Origin: Setomelanomma holmii
Lineage: Eukaryota > Ascomycota > Dothideomycetes > Pleosporales > Phaeosphaeriaceae
Direction: 5' to 3'
Assembly: GCA_010015745.1 (NCBI GenBank)
Contig: ML978230.1
Span: 1-64,000, forward strand
DNA: 64,000 nt
The translations under genes and the position numbers were made by a program. Positions 19,587-31,200 of the stretch are shown in pieces; the stretch's first letter is position 1, and every line of letters begins with the position of its first letter. The notes under the pieces were generated by a model. The model was not told the DNA's origin. It searched no databases and was given only the letters and a program-made list of their open reading frames with translations.

Positions 19587-20224
19587 ATGTCGACTGATGC
19601 GAAGCAAGAGTGGCCTATTCCCCCGATTGGTTCACCATGCTGGATTGAGATCATGGCATTTGAGCCATAGGAGCTCAAGGTACGCTTGAAATAGCCCAGT
19701 CTGTCCCGCAGGCGTGTAACAGCTCACCTGCTCGTATAACTTCTACGCAGCTCTCTTTCCAGGCTAGAACTTCAAGCCTGCTGAGGCTGGCAGCCCTGTT
19801 GAAGTGGTTCAGTACACGTTCGAGCAACAATCTGGTTTGAATCCATGATATCGTGTTGCTCTTGATTGATAGGTCGCTGACGTGGCGTAGGACTCTCTCG
19901 GGTGGTATTGTCAAGCTTCCCGAGCACTAACTCAAGCCGAAAGAGCAGCCTATGGGTATTGGAACGACAGTGTACTACTTTGTGAATTCCATCGACGAGG
20001 TATGTCTGTATGAATGCTGTGAGCTGAGCACCTTCTGCCAGTCGCAGTCGACCCGTATTAGCTCGACCCTAATGATCTTGTAGATTGAGCCTAAGATTGT
20101 GGAACTGGGAGGCAGGAAGGTGCTACCGAAGACACCAGAAAGAGAACATGGCTGGTTTGCGAACTTCGTGGATCCAGAAGGAAATCGCTTCGGTACATAT
20201 GAGGCGAATTTGGGCAAGCAGTGA
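19587..20224 (+). pseudogene. VOC/glyoxalase-fold protein pseudogene
   Basis: From ATG 19587: PIPPIGSPCWIEIMAFEP then TAG; after a gap, NFYAALFPG-TAG-NFKPAEAGSPVE; then LSGGIVKLPEH-TAA-LKPKEQPMGIGTTVYYFVNSIDE; an intron of about 80 nt; and IEPKIVELGGRKVLP, HGWFANFVDPEGNRFGTYEAN to TGA 20224. This is a single vicinal-oxygen-chelate (bleomycin resistance/dioxygenase) domain. The stop after FPG sits where Trp is normal, and all three stops fit C-to-T or G-to-A change. A frame discontinuity is also present near 19730. The 3' splice sites remain recognisable. Confidence 0.72.
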
Positions 20225-20371
20225 GCGCATCAACTAATGCATCTCCGATCTAAGTCGGTGTGGAAGACTTTCATGTGGCCCTCGTGTTGGAACAGAGAGC
20301 CTAACAACACCTCTCCTGTGTAGATTATGGCTATTCTAGCGCCCAAGTAGCAGAAACGTGCGTGGAACAGA

Positions 20372-20845
20372 ATGACGCGCGGAATGACCCCGCTGTTGGC
20401 CCTCAGGACTGACTTTCCGAAAACGCTCAGCCATTCCGCTGTCGGTGCGAGCATGGAGGAGGATGATACTCAAAGCTCATATCACCCGACGTACGGCTGG
20501 TCGTCCAACCATATTCTGATCTCATTTCCAGCTATTTTGTTGTTGATGGTATTGATTGTTGCGGGTTTCACTGCTATCCTCGGCTTCGTCACCGCCAGCC
20601 CTGAGGTTTCCGACTGGACCCTGCCAAGACTCGCATCCTCAACCAATCGTCATCCCAACGGAACTCGTTTGAGAGTTCGGGCGCAACTTTTCGAACACCG
20701 ATCGTTCGCCGAAGAGGCACTCACGACATCGCTCCTACCCCACACATCACCTCCCGCCTTCTCCTGCCGTGTCCAGGCACTCGATTGGACTTCTTGTATA
20801 TATCGCGCAACCGGGCCCTCGTCGCTCGCACGTCTGCCCACTCCA
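20372..20845 (+). CDS. doubtful ORF with one membrane segment
   Basis: A 158-codon open frame ending immediately before the CBR1 start. It has one strongly hydrophobic segment (ILISFPAILLLMVLIVAG) and an unremarkable tail. No family recognised. Because it fills the expected CBR1 promoter and 5' leader it may be spurious; a shorter start at ATG 20453 is possible. Confidence 0.2.
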
Positions 20846-20847
20846 TA

Positions 20848-21853
20848 ATGGCTTTCTCACCCCAGTACGTCAACACAGTTCATATGGCATCTGCACATAA
20901 GTTGATCAGAGCGACAGGTCCTTGATACCGTTTGCGGTAGCGTTGATAGCATTTGCAGCAGGATGGATGTTCTTAGGAGGTGGTGGTAAGCAATTGTCAT
21001 GCACAGTCGATGCGCTAGAAGCTCACCTTCCATTCAGCAGCATCACGCAAGGTGCTAAAGCCCACGGAGTTTCAGGACTTTGAGCTCGAGGAGAAGACAG
21101 TGCTTTCACACAATACCGCAATGTATGTCACTGTAATCCGTAGCAAGCCTCTCCGCTGATATGCCCAGCTACCGCTTCAAACTACCACGTCAGACCGATA
21201 TCCTCGGCCTCCCAATTGGCCAGCACATCTCCCTTGGCGCAACCATCGAAGGCCAGCCCAAGGAAGTCGTCCGTTCGTACACTCCTGTTTCGTCCGACGA
21301 AGACAAGGGCCACTTCGACCTGCTTATCAAGTCGTACCCCACCGGCAACATCTCCAAGCATGTCGCAAACCTCAAGATCGGGCAAACAATGCGCGTCAAG
21401 GGTCCTAAGGGCGCTATGGTCTACACACCCAACATGGTGAGGCGTTTTGGTATGATTGCTGGCGGTACGGGTATAACACCCATGCTGCAGATCGTCAAGG
21501 CCATACTTCGCGGCCGCACCCAGGGTGACACAACCGAGGTTGACCTTATCTTCGCCAATGTAAACCCCGAGGACATCCTTTTGAAGGAGGATCTTGATGC
21601 GATCGCAGCCAAGGATTCGAAGTTCAGGGTACACTACGTGCTCAACAACCCGCCTGAGAAGTGGGATGGTGGTGTCGGCTTCGTCACCGCAGACATGATC
21701 AAGGAGAAGCTTCCAGCACCCGCCAGCGATGTCAAGGTCTTGGTTTGCGGACCGCCGCCTATGGTTGCCGCCATGAAGAAAGCGACCGAAAGCCTTGGTT
21801 TCGCAAAGGCCAAGCCCGTCAGCAAGCTCGAGGACCAGGTTTTCTGCTTCTGA
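20848..21853 (+). CDS. CBR1: NADH-cytochrome b5 reductase 1
   Basis: Four exons: 20848-20864, 20918-20985, 21041-21122 (or from 21038) and 21169-21853, all in phase, giving 283 residues. Exon 1 is only 17 nt. An N-terminal membrane anchor (SLIPFAVALIAFAAGWMFLGGG) is followed by the FAD domain (LPIGQHISLG, RSYTPVS, VKGPKG) and the NAD domain (GMIAGGTGITPMLQI, VCGPPPM), ending in the family-typical VFCF. The enzyme passes electrons from NADH to cytochrome b5 at the ER or outer mitochondrial membrane, feeding sterol and fatty-acid desaturation and, in yeast, diphthamide synthesis. Length and motifs are normal. Confidence 0.95.
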
Positions 21854-22441
21854 ACTTCGATTTTGCGAATGATGCTGCCTGCCATGGCTTGCTAGGCTAT
21901 GGGAAGTGATGCTGAGTCAAATCTGGCCGTCGCAGTGCGAGGTCCTTTGCTCTGGGAAGACGGCGATGTGTTGAAGAAGGTAGAATGAGGTTGCAGGAAG
22001 AATGCATTCCGCATACTAACACGGAGGAATGTAGACACGAGTTACCAATGGATCCGCGACCAAGGAATATATGAAAAAAGATCTGCTTATTTCGGAATCT
22101 TTGGACAGACGAGACTACAATGCACAGATGATGATCCAGACTTCAACGATACGGTATCGTGGCCAAGATATCCCTGTTTTGCTGACCAATCTTGCTAACT
22201 TCCTCAATGTTGATGTATGCAATTTCCTCACACAGAGCGGGGTACTTAAGGCTAAGTATTTCGCTTACGGAGCATTGCGTCACCAGTAACCTCGCCTTAT
22301 CATCGTCGCGGACATGCTGATACTGCCAAATCTCAATTGACCGGCGCCTCTTAGTTTAAGGTATCACTCCTCGGCCGAACACAGCACCATCTATCGCTGG
22401 CTAGTTTCAACTTCGGTACGATACTACAAGCCTCGCCCGAC
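21854..22441. other. intergenic, no gene seen
   Basis: About 590 bases between two plus-strand genes. A 72-codon frame at 22071-22289 has no recognisable content. Confidence 0.5.
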
Positions 22442-23505
22442 ATGACCGATAAATCACACGAAGCACCTCTCAAGGGCGAGGTTGCGCTCATCACAGGAGC
22501 AACAGGTGGCATTGGCAAAGCTACCACTCAATTGCTTGCGAACCTTGGCTGTTCTGTTGCAGTCCATTTCAATAGCGATAAGGATGGAGCCGATGCTTTG
22601 GTTCAGGAGCTTGGTGATACTCATGCAAAGAAGTTCGGAACCAAATTTCTCGCGTTTGGTGCGGATGTAGGAGACTACGAACAGGTAAGTGATATTTGTC
22701 GAGCCTAGATTTCAGGTCCATAGCTGCACCATTCCCATTAACAACCCAAGAAGCACACTTTCATGAACGCGGTCATCTCTCGGTGTCGGAATACTCACGA
22801 GTTCAGGTTCGCACGCTTCATTCCGATGTCGTGAAGCACATCGGCCCGCCCACTATTCTCGTCAACAACGCCGGTTCAACAGGTGGGCAATCGGGCGTCA
22901 AATCCGTTGGGGATGTTTCGATCAATGACTTCGAGAAAACCTGGCGGGTCAACTGTGGCTCTGCGTACTTGCTTACACAGCTGTGCATTCCCAACATGGA
23001 AAAGCAAGGTTATGGAAGAGTGATCTTCGTGAGCAGCGTGGCAGGCATTACGGGCGGAATCATTGGACCACACTACGCGTAAGTTCACTTTGGCACTCAG
23101 GATTGATATCGATTTTTGCGTCCACAATGTTCGTCTACGAGCGAAACAAATTGATCGGGGACTACCAGATCCTCGAAATCAGCTCTCCACGGCTTGATCC
23201 ACTGGCTCGCCAACACGTACGCGAAGAAAGGTATCACGGTCAATGGTATCGCACCCGCGCTTATCGAGCAGACGAAGATGCTTCCCGGAAGCAGTGAGGA
23301 GCTTTCGAAGAGTAAGTGCTCATTAGCGTCTAGCTTCGATGGAAGAGCGCGGCCCTGGTGTATGATGCTAACGAAGGCTTCAGAGGTCCCCATCGGTAGG
23401 CTTGGTACGCCAGACGAGATTGCGGACACGATTCTCTGGATGGTCAAGACGGGATATGTAACGAACAAAATCATCGCGGTCGATGGTGGGATGTTTCCGC
23501 AGTGA
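22442..23505 (+). CDS. SDR oxidoreductase, 3-oxoacyl-ACP-reductase (FabG)-like
   Basis: Four exons: 22442-22684, 22807-23078, 23169-23311 and 23384-23505, joining to 259 residues. Shows ALITGATGGIGKATTQLL (nucleotide-binding glycine motif near residue 20), ILVNNAGSTGG, the catalytic Ser in VIFVSSVAGITGG, YASSKSALHG (Tyr-x3-Lys), a PIGRLGTPDEIADTILWM segment and a C-terminal IAVDGGMFPQ. This is the classical SDR layout at the normal length. Substrate cannot be read from sequence. Unlike the SDR relic at 3.3-4.2 kb it has no lesions. Confidence 0.88.
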
Positions 23506-23922
23506 GAGAGTATCCGGGTACAGCTTTCTTGATCGTGGCTCGAAGACAAGGCAGGGTCATGTTTGACGACTCCATGTATCTCACTATGATGTCATGGGAG
23601 CTGACTGAGTCGATATGAGTATGCCGTCACGCGATTTGTACAGTTGACATACCGAAATAGACTCTGATGATTCTTGACTCGTCACCACCACAATAATATC
23701 GATGGAGCGCCGACGTAGATATCGCAGCCAATCTGCCGTTGTGTAGGCCGCTCGTGGTGCTAATAAGGTCAGCTCAGCTTGTGTAACCTTGAGACACCCC
23801 CGCACGCCCGCCAACACAACTGATATGGTCTTCACTTCGCGATCACTCAAAAATATCGCCAAAAGGGTCTTCGCCTCATGCTGGCCTGGCCGTGTTGATA
23901 CAATTGAGCCCCTGCTCTGAGA
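23506..23922. other. intergenic, no gene seen
   Basis: About 415 bases between the SDR gene and the HET-domain relic. Confidence 0.5.
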
Positions 23923-25886
23923 ATGTATACGAAGTTGAACACACATGCCCGGGAGATTCGACTGCTCAGCCTTGATCCAGGAGCCTGGAATGACACGATC
24001 GAATGCCATCTGTTGTCAGTCTCATTGGAAGATGCACTAATCTTCAACGCCCTCTTGTATGTGTGGGGCAGTCCTCGAATGGAGAGGCTGACTATGGTCA
24101 ATGGTCAACCTTTTGCGACCATGACTAACATTTTCACAGGGCTTCAACGGATACGCGATTCGAAAAGTATACTACATCTATGGATTGATGCGGTACGTAT
24201 CAATCAAGCGGATACCAGGGAGCGTGGTCAGCAAGTAGAGCTCATGGTCAATATCTACAATTCTGCTGAAGAGGTCCTCATTTGGCTTGGGTAAGGCGAG
24301 AAGTGTCAAACCCCAAAGGAACAATCAGACATATATCAGTGGGCTGGAGATGATTCGGATATGGAGCTTATGGACGCTTATTTCGAACGACAATTAAGCC
24401 TGGACCGCACGGTCAACGATCATGGCGAAGACATACTCGGAGCACTTGTCTTCCTAAGGCCTCGGGCTGACAGTCACCATCTTAAGGACATGTCATTCTT
24501 CGACGCTGATGGGGATAAGCTGCGGCCTAGAGACTCATGGCCAGCGGTTCTCTGCGCATTGGACACAATAAATTCTGCTCCCTAGTGGACGAGAATTTGG
24601 GTCGTTCAGGAAACAGTCCTCGCTGCTAAGGCAACGCTCATGTTCAGCTATATCACTGTCCCTTGGGACATGCTTGCGTCCGCAGCTAGAATCTCGCATA
24701 CGCACGACCAGTTCTGCTGCGAAAACTCGCTCAACACGCTTTCACTAGAGGAAGAGACCACAATAGTGAGGCAACGGAGGGTAGTCTTTGATGACATAGA
24801 GCAACTCAGAAGCATGAAGCGATGGAGCACATGACTTTCCTTGTTGCAATTGATGTCTCAGATCATTTCACGAGAAGCTACCGACACTCGTGATAAGGTC
24901 TACGGGTTACTGGGACTTGTCACAAATTGGCAAAAACGAGCACCTTTGGTCCCGGACTTCAGTCTAAACCCCAAAGAAGTCTTCATTCAGGCAACTCTCA
25001 GTGAGCTGAAAGGTTCTCTTTCTTTACAAGGCCTGATGGGAACTACAAGGACAGATATTCCCAGTCTACCTTCTCGGGTCACCCAAAGTAGCTACTCAAG
25101 GACATGGCGAGCGTGCTAGGAAAGCAGAATTAATCGGACAGAGTTGTTCCGGGCAGCGGGCTACAATGTATGCAATGTAGAGCGAACGAAAGATATTCTA
25201 AAAGTTCGGGGATCCAATCCAATCGATACTGTGAGCCGCTTCGGGCCAGCCATGCTCGGAGAGACAAGTACGCAGTCAGGAGTACTCCGCGTGATCGACG
25301 AATGGTACCGGGTAGCCGACATGGAAAGTAAGAAGAACGTCACCTACGCAGGGAAACAGTCGTGGCAGGAAGCATTTTGGAGGACAATTGCGAATGATGG
25401 CATTGAGTGGCATCCAAGCGAGAGGACCAAGCTGGAACGGCTTAGTCCTGGCATTGTACGCTCGGTCTTCCGCCGGCTTCAGGGAAGTGAGGTTTTAGGT
25501 TGGCCAGAAGAGTGGTGGAGCTGGGTCCACTCCCAGTTGCCGGACAGCGAGAAAGGACGTTTTGATGCGAGTGACTGCAGGCCATTTCTCGAAGCGAATC
25601 TCGATCATATCAGATTGTTTCATCAGTCATTACTTGGGGCGACAGCTCTTCGTAAGTCTTCGTTACGACAGGTGGTCGCATGGGACTAGGTCCATCGTCC
25701 ATACTTACGGGTGATGTAATTGTCATAATTCTCGGGAGAGATACGCCGTTTGCGCTGAGACGGAAAGTTATGCAAGGTGTGACGAAGACTAAGCTTGTAG
25801 GAGATGTCTATATTCATGGATTAATGGATGGAGAAGACCTCGCAGTTGACTGGCGAGAAAGCTCCGTGCAGATACCTCTGAGCTAG
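23923..25886 (+). pseudogene. HET-domain (heterokaryon incompatibility) protein pseudogene
   Basis: The N-terminal part carries the HET signature: EIRLLSLDPGAWND, ALLYVWG, LWIDAVRINQAD (usually W-I-D-A-I-C-I-N-Q) and VELMVNIYNSAEEVLIWLG. It continues through RIWVVQETVLAAKATLM, EATDTRDKVYGLLGL and TELFRAAGYN to a C-terminal VGDVYIHGLMDGEDL. Breaks: a frame change just after IWLG near 24295, TAG before WTRIWVVQE (24583), TGA near 24834, TAG near 25118, and a one-base loss near 25655 that shifts the last 75 codons. HET proteins trigger vegetative incompatibility; this one cannot make a full product. Confidence 0.85.
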
Positions 25887-26223
25887 TTTTGGGACGTAGC
25901 TTGCTGGGGTAGCGTAGCGAGGTAGACGCTGTTCAACCGTGCCAAAATTAAGGTGTGTGAGCCGCGATGCTCGAATTTCTGGCGGGAACTGGCCTCTGCG
26001 AGCAGTATCAGGCTCAGCTCATCTCAAGGACAAACTGCCCCAGACCGAAAGCAGTGCATGGAACAGATGCGTGACGATAATTCAGTGGTTGACGGGTCTA
26101 GCGAACGCGAGACGATCACACGCAAGAAGACAGCACACGAAGCTCCTTGAGAACATGTAATAATTACAGCTAACTCACTTCCTAGTCAAGCTATAATCAC
26201 GCCCCCATTTCTTATGTCGTGGC

Positions 26224-26644
26224 ATGCCTCCCAAGCCCTCACCAGAAAACACTTCATACCGTGAGTACTACCAGTCCTAGTACTACCAGCCCAACCCAAC
26301 AAGAGACAAACTCACAGGTTCCTCCGACATCGACTTTCCCAACCCTTCTACGTCACCTTCCCCCAACTCGAAAGTGTCGTCGCCGCGCAACATCACGAAC
26401 AAAACAAAGGAAGAGTATATTGAAAAACACGCGTGAAGAAACACCCAGTCCAACACCCAGTGATGTCGTTACTGTCGCGCATCTGGATGGTGTTACGGCG
26501 CTGAGTATGCTAAATCGTTATTCGATAAGTACAGGAGAGGGGGCGAAGAAGAGGAAGAAGGCACTGGTGGAGATGCAGAAGAGGGAGGTGGGGGAGGGAG
26601 GTGAGGGTGGAGAAGAGACGGAAAGAGAGGGAGGAGGAGGTTGA
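26224..26644 (+). CDS. doubtful small ORF region, Ser/Pro- and Lys/Glu-rich
   Basis: ATG 26224 followed by a possible intron 26261-26317 (GTGAGT...CTCACAG) gives MPPKPSPENTSYR joined to SSDIDFPNPSTSPSPNSK, but that frame stops soon after EEYIEKHA. A different start at 26219 stays open without splicing for 141 codons and ends in a Glu/Gly-rich tail from the purine-rich tract 26530-26650. No family recognised. It may be a decayed gene. Confidence 0.2.
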
Positions 26645-26655
26645 GAGGGAAGTTA
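26530..26655 (+). repeat. purine-rich (GA) tract
   Basis: About 125 bases almost entirely A and G on the plus strand, with GAGGAAGAAGG- and GGGAGG-like units. It distorts all open frames here. Confidence 0.7.
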
Positions 26656-29600
26656 ACGAGGAATTGAGGGGAAGAAAATCGTGAAGTTTGGGCAGGTATG
26701 CGGTTGTCCATACTTGAATTCGACATTGGGAATGAAGTGTCATTAGGTTTGCATACAACTTTCGATGTTTCTAGTGCTTAGTATGCGACGTGCTGGTACA
26801 CGTCATACTTGCGACTACAAATGTCCTGCGTTTACGCTCGGCTTATAGAAACTAAATTAGATGGGCTAGGTTGATGAACAACTCCGAGAACACTTGACAC
26901 CAGAATCTTGCAGATCACAAGCTAAGGAGTGCTGACGCATGAGTTCAAATTTCATGATGGAAGAGCCATGGTCATAAGTTCTCAAAGTTGGGAGAGAATG
27001 CGGAACATCGAGCCTCAGCGCGTTAGGAATGTCTACACGAGTCTTGTGATGCAGGAAGAGTGGTGAAGATAGACACACACCTAATATGATGACATTTGCG
27101 TCGCTGGAAGACCTTGTGAGTGCGGCGAGTATGATACACGGATTCTTGCTGTGACCGAATAAAAACAGGCGTCGCAGATACCTGGAGCTATCCGAGGAAT
27201 TATTTGTGGAAGGCTTGCTTGAGGCAGCATTTTCTTTCCGTATTTATCACTAACCGTCCCGGAACAAACACTTTCCCTCTTCACAAATCTTGATCACGCG
27301 CCAATCACATCACAGTCGTCTCCAACAGATACTCTGCCAAGTCCTCGCACCCATCCCACACCTCTCCTCTGTCCTCAATCAGTTCCTGGTGCATCTTCAA
27401 CATCTTCTCTTTGTGTTGATGGCGTACCATATCTTCATAGATCAAGAACCTATTAAGGGTGTTTAGTTCAGGTATGTCCAAATCCGCCTCTTCAGGTTTC
27501 TTATTCTGTCTAACTGCAAGGTTTTTGGCGACTCTTTTAGGCGTGGAGATGCGTATCGGAGGTGACTGATTGTGTTGCTGGTTGGTGTTGGTGATGGAGA
27601 GGAATTAGGCGGAGCGTCTTTGCTGGTGTTGGCATTCCACATGCTCATTTATGGGAATTTCCTGTTACAGTATACTATTTTAAGGACGGTGTTGGCATGT
27701 ATTCCCGAATAGTAAGAGAGTTCGCTACTTGTCACTTGACATGGTCGGATGAAGGACCTGAAAGTCACATGGTCTCTCTGAAAAGATGGGTGGAAGATAC
27801 TAGATGAAGAAGTCTGATTTGCGATGGGGCGTGCTGTACAGAGCGTGCATGAGGGGAACCGCTTCTGAAAGAAAACGAAGCCTTGAGAGGGAACGAAACA
27901 AAGCCTCAATAAAGCTCTCTTCCGTACGACGTGTTCTAAGCGACAGACTTACGCTGGTGGTAGCGACGTCTGAGGCGCAGTCATTAATCTAGCTCTCACA
28001 TCTCAAAGCCCGGTCGTCCAAAACGGTAGGTACCTCGAATAAGCGATCTGCAGAGCCATGAGTCGCGGAACATCAGCATACCCAAGCGAGACTCCGCGTT
28101 CCAGCCGAAAAGCACCGCAAGCCGTAGCTCTCCAGCTCCCCCGTTAGCATTCGTAAGCAAGCCTACCCACAAGGGGTTTTCTTTGCCTGACCTGACGCCA
28201 GGCGGCCAGCCAAAACGCTTCCGCAGCGCCCGCATGAGTTATCAGTCACCTGATATAGCGGCTCAACCAGTCACTTCTGTTTCGCCACCAGGGCGAAGCG
28301 CTGTGATTGCGCGGGAGGCGACGTTGTGCTGCGAGAGGCTGAGGTCGTGGATGTTGTGAGGTAAAAGGTTCATGTTTTACGGTGAGTCCGATACTTCCCC
28401 GCCACGGCGCTCGCAATCGCATTGCAGGCCAACGGTCCGAATTCCTGGGTTGGCGATCAATGCGTATGTCCGAGCTGGGTTTGACACATTTGGCTGGGAT
28501 TCGAGATCGGAAGGATGGAAGCGGTGGTCTCGTGCAGCTTCACCGATTGGGTCGAATGATTCTCCCGAGGCGATGCCAGACCATTAGACGTTTGCAAACC
28601 GATTGCTATTGTCTCTTGAGCCTCAGCGCTGATGGTGTTGAGGTTAAGACATGACATAGCGGTTGTTCGGATGTTCGCGGTTAGCTTTGACATGTTTGAA
28701 AAGTGGGTCCAAAATATGGAGAAGTCCGAGCTAGATGTGATGATCTGACCGCAATTGCCCAATGGGATTCTTCGGATCGTGCTCCTACAAAGTAGCGCTT
28801 GAGGAGTTCGCAACACTCATCGACCGGTAACTGCGTGCAGGGGCCCGTGGCAAGCGATGACTCGCGCTAGTGTGGTCGCGTGAGGACGGAGGACTTCTAG
28901 CTTACACTGACGACTTCACCTGGAGGCTCTGTACGAGAACCATTGCTCGGTGGGGCGTCCAAGGATTGGCTTGGCGGGTGATGATACGCTCCCATGTAGT
29001 GTTTCTCACAGGGATACGTGACAGAGAGCCAGGATCTTGTAGGATTGACCAATGAATGGCGAGCAAGGTTTCTGTAGGATATCATGGACAAGCTAGGCTG
29101 TAGTTCGATGGCAGTCTGCCAGTCTGGCGTGTTGCTTGTGCGGATCGCAGTATGGAAGGTGTCGTATTGTACCTCTATATACACGTAGAGACTAAGTGAA
29201 ATTCTTGGATTAGGGGCAGACTTGGAGACGAAGATCTGATATTGAATTTGGGTGAGGTATTCGACGTCGCACTCTGAGAGTCAAACATCATCAGAAGTGA
29301 GGAACTTGTCAGGCGCATGGAAATTGATTTGACGCTAGTTCGCTGGTGGAGGTGTGCACAGCGTTCACTATGAGCGAGGAGGTTCGAGTCGCCTTGGGCT
29401 GATCCGATCATGCTCTCGGAGTACTTTGCGGTGCAGTGGGGCCCACTGTTCCTGTGGCTAGATCTTGGTGTGATAGCGAAGTTGAACACGGTCCAGGGTT
29501 TGCGCCGCTTGATTGGTATCGCCATCGAGTGTCATGGACTGTCGCTCAACAGCTCGTTACAAGCTTGTGTGATAAGACGAGTCACAGTGACTCTGGGTTA

Positions 29601-31200
29601 GTGCATTTGTGATAGCGATTTGACCTCTTCCAGATTGGGAAAGGAGGGACGCTTCAGAACAAAGAAATTCGACGATGAAGTTGGACCAGAGAAGATGCTA
29701 GCGAATCAGAATGGATCAGGACTTACGCATGGACTCGAGTTGTGGTAGCCTATATCGCTGCAAAAAGTATGGCTACCATCGGTACACAGGCTTGGCCATT
29801 ATGACGTGAGGTTGACCGGAGCAGAGAACCACGTGGCCGTCGTGTCGAAGCCATGCTCTTGAACCCAGGCCCTGGGCATAAGGCGACGTGTCTGGATTAC
29901 CTTGTCAGGATTGAGGCTTTGAAGAGGTCTGCAGATAAGCCATCGAGATACGAAGATTGCGCCATGGCGTGAGTGGAGTGGCCAGCGAATCGCAGTACGT
30001 CGTCTAATTGACTTTGCGGCTCTTCTTAAGAGGTGCTTCTTGCAAGTTGGCAGTGGAAGTTGTTTTTCGGGAGTGGGCTTGCTTCGGCATCCCGAGTGCA
30101 TCACATCCCAGTGATTGGCCGCTGAAGCCGCCATTGCGTCTGCTGCCTGATCTAAATGCTGACTCCTAAGTCACGGCCTTTTCAGTATTATCTGACCCTG
30201 GTTACAAGACTGATGACACCATCGAAAGCGCTCAACACTGCCCCGCAGCCTGCCCTGCATCTAGCATGTACCCGGAACATACCAGCTTTTCGCTCTCCGA
30301 CAAGAGATGTAGTGCAGATGCGAAGAGCACTGCTTCTGGGTGCGGACGAAGGCTGCAGCGATGGAGGTTGAACAGCTGTTCCATGGATCGAGAAACAGAC
30401 TGGGGCAAGACTCCCCGCTTGGAAGCTTGGGAGCGATCTTCAACGCCAGGCCCACGGCGGTGATTCGCTGCATGGCCGGTACTTCAGCACCAGATGACCG
30501 GGATTGAGGACTCGGTCGCAATTTGGGCCGCTCTACAAAAGCCACACAGCGGTGCGCTAACTGCCATGGTCAGGGCCTTGGGTTCGTAGTGCGGCCGACA
30601 AGCTTGTGAAGGACGTTTATTGAATGCACTCCAAATGCCGCAAGCGCAATAGCCTGAAGCTTCGCGTCTGGCTGCATACGAACGGCGCCCAGGGGTGTCC
30701 CCTCCATCTCATTGATGCGCGGCGAGGGTCGCTATCAAGAGGTTGAAGTAAAGCTCACACTTCGAAGCGCGAAGGCGAAGGTACCCGTGTCTCGCGACGG
30801 CTGCGCGCTACGGCACCCAACACCCAGACTGCAGAGGGGCTTTAGCATCCCACGCTCTGCGACCTGCGGCGGGCGCCTCAGCTGTCGCCAGAGCCTGATA
30901 CCGCCGCCAGCCCAGAAACGGCGAATGGGAATGCGAGCCACGCCGGGCTTACCTAGATCGCTGGGGAAATGCTGGCGGCAGCGGAAGGCCAAAGCACCCC
31001 GACCCTATCCTATCCTATACCTGGCGCTGATATGGCCGAAGTGCTGCGCGTGTCGCAGAGAGAGTGGTGAGAGGCAGCAGTGCTGCCGGTCGAGGGCGCG
31101 CACAACCTTAACTTCGTCGCGAGGAAGGAATGCATGGTAGACGACAGGAACAACCCTCCGGCGTGTGCGTTACCACGTTACCAGCAGCGCACCTCGAAGC
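26656..31200. other. gene-poor stretch
   Basis: About 4.5 kb with no gene I can name on either strand. 30.7-31.1 kb is more GC-rich. The longest coherent minus-strand frame, about 28897-29290 with weak extension to 29550 through several stops, reads like decayed coding sequence but matches nothing I recognise. A GGTTCGAGTC at about 29384 looks like a tRNA B box but has no tRNA around it. Confidence 0.4.

Noticed and set aside
24296..24343. Possible 48-nt intron after IWLG in the HET relic
   Set aside because: Splicing GTAAGG to ATCAG shifts the frame away from the conserved continuation, so a frame lesion is more likely.
29375..29400. GGTTCGAGTC resembling a tRNA B box
   Set aside because: No A box at the right distance and no acceptor-stem pairing in the flanks.
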